In this document: in pieces, positions 45,534-51,396 of the stretch
Position numbering within the stretch: the first letter of the stretch is position 1
Layout of the letters: the number at the start of each line of letters is the position of its first letter
Assembly: GCA_025450315.1 (NCBI GenBank)
Contig: JANWHQ010000147.1
Coordinates: 1 to 51,396, forward strand
Direction: 5' to 3'
From: Caulobacteraceae bacterium
GTDB lineage: Bacteria; Pseudomonadota; Alphaproteobacteria; Caulobacterales; Caulobacteraceae
DNA: 51,396 nt
Made by a program: the position numbers and the translations under genes
Notes under the pieces: generated by a model
Seen by the model: only the letters and a program-made list of their open reading frames with translations
Told to the model about the DNA's origin: nothing
Databases searched by the model: none

Positions 45534-45788
45534 CTAGTGCAGGCGAGCGTAGTCGTAGGTGTCGAGCTCGACCTCGAGCGGCAGGCCGAAGGCGCGTTCG
45601 GCCGCCGGCAGCCTCATGGCCATTCGGGTCGCTTCGCGCATGGAGTCGAAGGCCGTCGCCCGGGCGGGGTCGGCCACCCACAGCGCCGATCCGTTCGGAT
45701 CCAGGCGCAGGTACTGGGTGTCGCTCGCGTGGGCCTTGGAGACGACCGCGGGGCGGACGGCGGGCCTGAAGTCGGTGGTGTGGAGCAT
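45534..45788 (-). CDS. Hypothetical 84-residue protein
   Basis: A short protein from the ATG at 45788 with a good GGAGAG site. It has no signal or membrane span. It reads as a mixed alpha/beta domain (QYLRLDPNGSALWVAD, AFDSMREATRMAMRLPAAERAFG, LEVELDTYDYARLH). I do not recognise it. Third-position GC is like its neighbours. Confidence 0.65.
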   Translation of the reverse strand: MLHTTDFRPAVRPAVVSKAHASDTQYLRLDPNGSALWVADPARATAFDSMREATRMAMRLPAAERAFGLPLEVELDTYDYARLH

Positions 45789-46161
45789 CGGTCTCTCTCC
45801 TGAAGTTGAGAGACTTTCGCAGCGCCCTCGGCCCACCGCCATTCCGGTCCGTCGCCTAAGCGTGCGCGCATAAGGGCTTCTACGGATAGGGAGCCCGCCC
45901 ACCGCCTCGGTCGCGCCCCCATGACCCTGCGCGGCCGGGGTCGGCTTCCGGGCCTGGATACTTTGTGTTCTCACCTCCCGCCGCTTCGCGGGGAGGTAAG
46001 GTCGGTTTTCCGCCCCGAACGGCGCTTGGCGGCGTCCGCTTCCTGGCGGAACGCCGAGGTCGGCTCCGGACGGCGAGTTTCCGGCCGGGTGCTCGGGACC
46101 GGCTGCGACCCGTTGCCGACCTTCCTCCATTCGGCTTAGCCTTGTGCGGATCGGAGGGCTC
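45789..46161. other. Gene-poor stretch with hairpin and repeat copy
   Basis: No convincing gene. It holds the upstream region of the 84-residue gene, an ACCTCCC (45973-45979)/GGGAGGT (45991-45997) hairpin with a GC-rich loop, and one copy of a 32-bp repeat at 46010-46041. Composition becomes less GC-rich towards 46150. Confidence 0.6.
46010..46041. repeat. 32-bp direct repeat, left copy
   Basis: CCGCCCCGAACGGCGCTTGG with the following 12 bases matches 47668-47699 at 31 of 32 positions (one G/A difference at position 23). The two copies are in the same orientation and bracket the lower-GC genes between them. It may be a dispersed repeat or a remnant boundary. Confidence 0.7.
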
Positions 46162-46530
46162 GTGACAGACCTAATAGTCAACTTGGTCGTCGCTGTATTC
46201 ACCGTGGCGCTTCTCGTTGCGATGTCGTTGCGTGCAAACCGCCGCTTTGAAGCCGACCCTCGCCTGCCGATGCAGTGGTGGCTGGATGGCAGGGTCACGT
46301 GGACCGCGCCACGGCCGATTGCCCTAGCATTTACGCCTGCGCTTGCCGTGGTCTGCCTAAGCGCAACCGTAGCTCTGACAGCCTTCGGAAGGGCGAAGCC
46401 TGGTCAGGAACACCTTGTCGTACCGATCAACATTCTCTTGGCGCTTCTCCTCCTGAGCTTTCACGCGTTTCATTTGCGCTTGATGCGACAGACCATTCGG
46501 CGGCGGCGATATATAGGTCCCATAATTTGA
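46162..46530 (+). CDS. Three-TM membrane protein, lower-GC island, DUF1648-like motif
   Basis: 122 residues from the GTG at 46162, which has GGAGGG 6 bp upstream; an earlier GTG at 46144 lacks one. Three hydrophobic segments (LIVNLVVAVFTVALLVAM, ALAFTPALAVVCLSATVAL, INILLALLLLSFHAFHL). The loop DPRLPMQWWLDGRVTWTAPR resembles the LPxxxxxxGxxxxW loop of DUF1648/SdpI proteins. Codons such as CTA and ATA are used, unlike neighbours. Function unknown; possible immunity-type or small regulator-linked membrane protein. Confidence 0.68.
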   Translation: MTDLIVNLVVAVFTVALLVAMSLRANRRFEADPRLPMQWWLDGRVTWTAPRPIALAFTPALAVVCLSATVALTAFGRAKPGQEHLVVPINILLALLLLSFHAFHLRLMRQTIRRRRYIGPII

Positions 46531-46595
46531 ACGTCCGCGTTCCATCACCCCTGCGGTCCTCCAGCGCGTCTGCACCCCGGGGTCTTGGCCGCAGG

Positions 46596-47192
46596 TCAGT
46601 GCGATCTTTGAGCGCCCAGCACTCCGACGATGGATCGGCCTGCGAAGAGCAGGACAATGGTGATCATCCCGATCATCCAGCCGATCGGAACATCTCTGAA
46701 GGGAAGAACAAGGCTAAGGGGCGCCAGAAGCGCGCCGCTGATAACCAGGATGAGGGCCCCAAATCGGTGGATGGCTTGCCGCTGGGGCGACGCCGGCCGG
46801 TCCGCCGACTTGAAGACCAGGAACTTGGCGCCGCTGTTTCCGCCGACGATCATCAGGAACGCTGCAGCGACGAACATGACCCGCACGATCGGCTCGGCCC
46901 CCCACGGTCCGAACAAGCCATAGGTCGCCGCGATCATCGTCGTCTCCAGGGTTGCAAGCAGGATCGCCATCCCGGCGAGCCATACATCGCTCCACCGCTG
47001 CATCCTCTGGATCGCGCTCGGGGGCCCTTTCAGAATTCGGAACCGGACCCGCCAGAACACCCAATTCAGCAGCAGCGCGGCGGGTGCTTCGAAGAGCCCG
47101 TAGGGCGGTAGCCGGCCGCGCCCGAACGGAGCCAGCCAGGCGCCTGCCGGCCGCTCGAAGGTCGCCAAGGCGGCAGCCACGACCATGGCCAC
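46596..47192 (-). CDS. Membrane protein, SdpI-like in part; probable frameshifted 5' end
   Basis: A 198-residue frame with several hydrophobic helices (APAALLLNWVFWRV, MAILLATLETTMIAATYGLF, VMFVAAAFLMIVGGN, ALILVISGALLAPLSLVLP). The GGNSGAKFLVFKSADRPASPQRQAIHRFG loop recalls the GNxxPKxxxNxxxGxRT loop of SdpI, weakly. An upstream ATG at 47241 with an ideal GGAGG site reads MDLDRKIGALIFLG in another frame and joins this one at a run of six G (minus strand) at 47198-47203; one G fewer gives a seamless 214-residue protein. It may be a pseudogene or a sequencing error. It is divergent from the SdpR-like gene. Confidence 0.65.
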   Translation of the reverse strand: MAMVVAAALATFERPAGAWLAPFGRGRLPPYGLFEAPAALLLNWVFWRVRFRILKGPPSAIQRMQRWSDVWLAGMAILLATLETTMIAATYGLFGPWGAEPIVRVMFVAAAFLMIVGGNSGAKFLVFKSADRPASPQRQAIHRFGALILVISGALLAPLSLVLPFRDVPIGWMIGMITIVLLFAGRSIVGVLGAQRSH

Positions 47193-47269
47193 GAAGACCC
47201 CCCAAGAAGATCAGCGCGCCAATCTTGCGATCCAAATCCATCGCCCGCCTCCAATCAGGAGTGGACATT

Positions 47270-47289
47270 ATTTCGGTAATTGCCTAAAT
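47270..47289. promoter_or_regulatory. Imperfect palindrome overlapping sdpR-like start
   Basis: ATTTCGGTAATTGCCTAAAT equals its own reverse complement at 16 of 20 positions. It spans the start of the ArsR/SdpR-like gene and lies 28 bp upstream of the divergent membrane protein start at 47241, as expected for an autorepressor operator. Binding is inferred. Confidence 0.45.
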
Positions 47290-47599
47290 GTCAAATATGA
47301 ATTCGGTGTTCAAAGCCTTGGCCGATCCGACGCGGCGCCAGGTCCTGAAGCTGCTCAGGGAGCGGCCCATGACCGCGGGCGATCTGGCCAGTCATTTTGC
47401 GGTGTCCAAGCCCACCATGTCGGGACATTTCGCGGTGCTGCGCGAGGCCGACCTCGTCGAGGCCATCAAGCAAGCCAGCACCATCACCTATCATTTGAAA
47501 CTGTCGGTGCTCGAAGAGGCCCTTCTCGGCTTTGGGGAGTCTTTCGGCATCGGCGAGGGCGCCTTGGGCCTCCGCAGGGATCGACGGGTGAAGGAATAG
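47288..47599 (+). CDS. ArsR-family autorepressor (SdpR-like)
   Basis: A 103-residue winged-helix protein with FKALADPTRRQVLKLLRERP, MTAGDLASHFAVSKPTMSGHF and VLREADLVEAIKQ, closest by pattern to SdpR autorepressors, which pair with the SdpI membrane protein in Bacillus. No metal-binding Cys is present, so it is not a classical ArsR sensor. No strong ribosome site precedes the ATG; an in-frame ATG 9 bp later is an alternative. It is divergent from the membrane protein gene. Confidence 0.85.
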   Translation: MSNMNSVFKALADPTRRQVLKLLRERPMTAGDLASHFAVSKPTMSGHFAVLREADLVEAIKQASTITYHLKLSVLEEALLGFGESFGIGEGALGLRRDRRVKE

Positions 47600-47903
47600 G
47601 GACCGCCACGATCAACCAGGGCGGCGAGCGAACGGACCATTGCCGGGGCCAAGCCCATGACCGCGTCCCGCCCCGAACGGCGCTTGGCGACGTCCGCTTG
47701 TCGGCCGTGACGGCGACGACGAAAGAACGGCCCGTCGCAACACCTCCAGCACAGAGTGTTGCACTTCGTTTGAGAACTCGGGGGATCCAGGACAGGTCGG
47801 CCCCGCGTCGGGGGCCGGGAGGAGCGGCAAGATCGCAGGTCCGCCTCTCACTCCACTGAAAAGTCTGGAACCTCCGCTCGCCGGGGGGATCGCCTCGCCG
47901 GCC
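47600..47903. other. Gene-poor stretch between sdpR-like gene and phhA
   Basis: I see no gene here. It contains the right copy of the 32-bp repeat (47668-47699) and short GC-rich patches. No clear terminator with a T tract is visible. Confidence 0.55.
47668..47699. repeat. 32-bp direct repeat, right copy
   Basis: It matches 46010-46041 at 31 of 32 bases in the same orientation. The flanks differ between the copies, so the repeat unit ends at about these bounds. The 1.6 kb between holds two membrane protein genes and the SdpR-like gene. Confidence 0.7.
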
Positions 47904-50143
<2,240 letters not shown>

Positions 50144-50180
50144 GGCGGATCGCGTAGGTCGCGGCCGCTCCCCTTTCTCA

Positions 50181-50299
50181 CCGTCATTCGCGGGCTTGTC
50201 CCGCGAACCCATGAATACCGCTGTCGGAGACGATTTCGGGCGCTCGGTGTTCATGGGTTCCCGGCCTTCCGCGCTGCGCGCTCCAGCCGGGAATGACGG
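50181..50299. repeat. Inverted-repeat intergenic element
   Basis: CCGTCATTCGCGGGCTTGTC at the left and GGGAATGACGG at the right are inverted, and AACCCATGAATACCG (left) pairs with CGGTGTTCATGGGTT (right), with few mismatches. This is the style of REP-like elements spread between alphaproteobacterial genes. It lies between the convergent eno and peroxiredoxin genes and may help end transcription. Confidence 0.7.
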
Positions 50300-50365
50300 C
50301 GCAGGTTTTGCGGGCCGGAAGGGCGAGCCGGTGTGACGCGGGCCGGCCGCCGCCTCGTCCTCGCC

Positions 50366-50845
50366 CTATTTGGCCGATAGCCCCCGCGCCGCCGCCAGGA
50401 CCTCCTGGACGTGGCCCGTCACCGAGACCTTGCGCCACACGTTCCGGATGACGCCCGAGGAGTCGATGAGGAAGGTCGCGCGTTCGATGCCCATGTACTT
50501 GCGGCCGTACATGCTCTTTTCAACCCAGACGCCGTAGCGCTGGATCATCTCCCCCTCGACGTCGGAGCCGAGTCGAACCGACAGTCCGTACTTCTGGCGA
50601 AACCTGCCGTGACTTTTGACGCTGTCCTTGGAAACGCCGACGACGACCGCTCCGATGGCGTCGAAATCGGCCTGCGCCTCGGTGAAGCCCTTCGCCTCGC
50701 TGGTGCAGCCGGAGGTGTCGTCCTTGGGATAGAAGTAGAGGACCACGGTGCGGCCCTTCAGGTCGGCCAGGCGGATGTCGCCGCCGGCGTCGCTGGGCAG
50801 GACGAAGTCGGGCGCTTTGTCGCCGGGCTGCGGGGCGGCGGCCAT
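50366..50845 (-). CDS. bcp: PrxQ/Bcp-type peroxiredoxin (single Cys)
   Basis: A 159-residue protein from the ATG at 50845 with an AGGAGG site; an upstream ATG adds 14 residues without one. The peroxidatic Cys47 is in DDTSGCTSEAKGF; the usual resolving Cys five residues on is Lys52, and no other Cys occurs, so an external thiol must resolve it. It reduces peroxides in the cytoplasm. LYFYPKDDTSGCT and GVWVEKSMYGRKYMGIERATFLID match the family. Confidence 0.93.
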   Translation of the reverse strand: MAAAPQPGDKAPDFVLPSDAGGDIRLADLKGRTVVLYFYPKDDTSGCTSEAKGFTEAQADFDAIGAVVVGVSKDSVKSHGRFRQKYGLSVRLGSDVEGEMIQRYGVWVEKSMYGRKYMGIERATFLIDSSGVIRNVWRKVSVTGHVQEVLAAARGLSAK

Positions 50846-50949
50846 GGTAACCTCCTGGTCGGACCGGACCCGGACTATGGGGGTCAATCGGCCAAATCGC
50901 CAAGCCGGACAATCGAGCGCGTCCTGGGTCGGGGGAGGGGTATCGCAGC

Positions 50950-51396
50950 TTGCTGAGACCAGCCATCCGACATGTCTCGGCGGCCCTGGTGGGGCTGGCG
51001 GCGGGGGCGATCCTGGTCGCCGGCTTCACCGCCTGGCGGCTGTCGCAGGGCCATATCGCCGCCGACGCCTTCCGGCCGGTGGCCGAGCGCTGGCTGGCCG
51101 GCGCCGTGCGCGGCGGTCACGCCCGCGTGGGCGCCGTCGAGATCGCCTGGTACGACGCCTCCCATTCGCTGGGCTTCGAGCTGCGCGACGTCCTGCTGGT
51201 GGATGGGCAGGGCCGACCGGTGCTGCGCGCCCGCCGCCTGGAGACCGGGCTCGCCGCCGCCTCGCTGCTCAGCCTCGATCCCTCGCCCGGCCGGCTGGCC
51301 GCCGACGACTTCTTCGCCGCGGTGAGCGTCTCGCCCCAGGGCCGCTATGAGCTGGGCTACGCCGCCTCGGGCGCCCCCGGCCCGTCCACCGCCAAC
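50950..51396 (+). CDS. AsmA/YhdP-like (DUF3971-type) protein, 5' part
   Basis: From the TTG at 50950 a frame is open to the window edge (149 codons), with GGGGGAGGGG 9 bp upstream. One N-terminal membrane span (AALVGLAAGAILVAGFTAW) is followed by a domain with WYDASHSLGFELRDVLLVDGQGRPVLRARRLETGLAAASLL, the repeated beta pattern at the start of AsmA/YhdP-family envelope proteins, implicated in phospholipid transport to the outer membrane. The C-terminus is beyond the window. Start uncertain. Confidence 0.75.
   Translation, partial: MLRPAIRHVSAALVGLAAGAILVAGFTAWRLSQGHIAADAFRPVAERWLAGAVRGGHARVGAVEIAWYDASHSLGFELRDVLLVDGQGRPVLRARRLETGLAAASLLSLDPSPGRLAADDFFAAVSVSPQGRYELGYAASGAPGPSTAN

Noticed and set aside
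46010..47699. Transposon or insertion sequence bounded by the 32-bp repeats
   Set aside because: The repeats are direct, not inverted, and no transposase or integrase is encoded between them.
50181..50299. CRISPR-like repeat
   Set aside because: A single inverted pair with no regular spacing or further units.

Overview
The window is a very GC-rich chromosomal segment (third codon positions are almost all G or C) with dense ATGA-type gene overlaps. Its gene content (TTG and GTG starts, SelA/SelB/tRNA-Sec, phenylalanine-4-hydroxylase, CmcJ/NvfI-family enzymes, DUF6152-type secreted proteins, ECF sigma with an ankyrin partner) points to an alphaproteobacterium, most likely Caulobacteraceae (Phenylobacterium or Caulobacter-like). 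That placement is inference from content. No phage, transposase, rRNA or CRISPR array is visible. Both ends cut through genes: a thioredoxin-NhaA fusion on the left and an AsmA/YhdP-like protein on the right.

Layout. 1-3.6 kb: NhaA-thioredoxin fusion, then a divergent LysR/azoR pair with a palindrome between them. 3.6-12 kb (minus strand): a PQQ-dependent dehydrogenase with a C-terminal cupredoxin-fold domain and a YVTN lipoprotein beside it, downstream of a tight operon of MFS transporter, two tandem SDRs, SGNH hydrolase and aldo/keto reductase. 12-14.5 kb: an ECF sigma operon whose two partner proteins share a TonB-receptor-plug-like motif. 14.6-19 kb: fumarylacetoacetase, then a phosphate cluster (DUF47, PiT, NUDIX, metallophosphatase). 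19-22.6 kb: five minus-strand genes (WDGDTLV secreted protein, DUF6152, two DUF6644-like membrane proteins, glutaredoxin-like protein). 22.8-25 kb: tandem CmcJ/NvfI-family genes and a MarR regulator. 25-29.5 kb: the selenocysteine locus: TrxR-like flavoprotein, selA, selB and tRNA-Sec (selC). 29.5-32.6 kb: MFS transporter divergent from SnoaL-like, WDGDTLV-family and DUF6152 genes, which repeats the protein pair seen at 21 kb. 32.7-36.5 kb: TPR membrane protein, a second SGNH hydrolase, CopC-like protein. 36.5-40.5 kb: a three-gene flavin oxygenase/amidase catabolic operon. 40.6-45.1 kb: small secreted protein, nadE, a methyltransferase and a zinc alcohol dehydrogenase. 45.1-47.9 kb: small and atypical genes, including a lower-GC SdpR-like module bounded by a 32-bp direct repeat. 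47.9-51.4 kb: phhA, eno, a PrxQ peroxiredoxin and the start of an AsmA-like protein.

Functional threads. Several genes concern periplasmic redox or possible copper handling: the PQQ enzyme with a degenerate cupredoxin domain, a CopC with an altered ligand, and two DUF6152 proteins whose predicted mature N-terminus is His-His. Aromatic amino-acid catabolism is represented by phhA and fumarylacetoacetase, at separate places. The sel genes allow UGA recoding, but I see no selenoprotein or selD in the window. The best candidates for undescribed biology are the twin DUF6152/WDGDTLV loci and the sigma operon with TonB-plug-like motifs.
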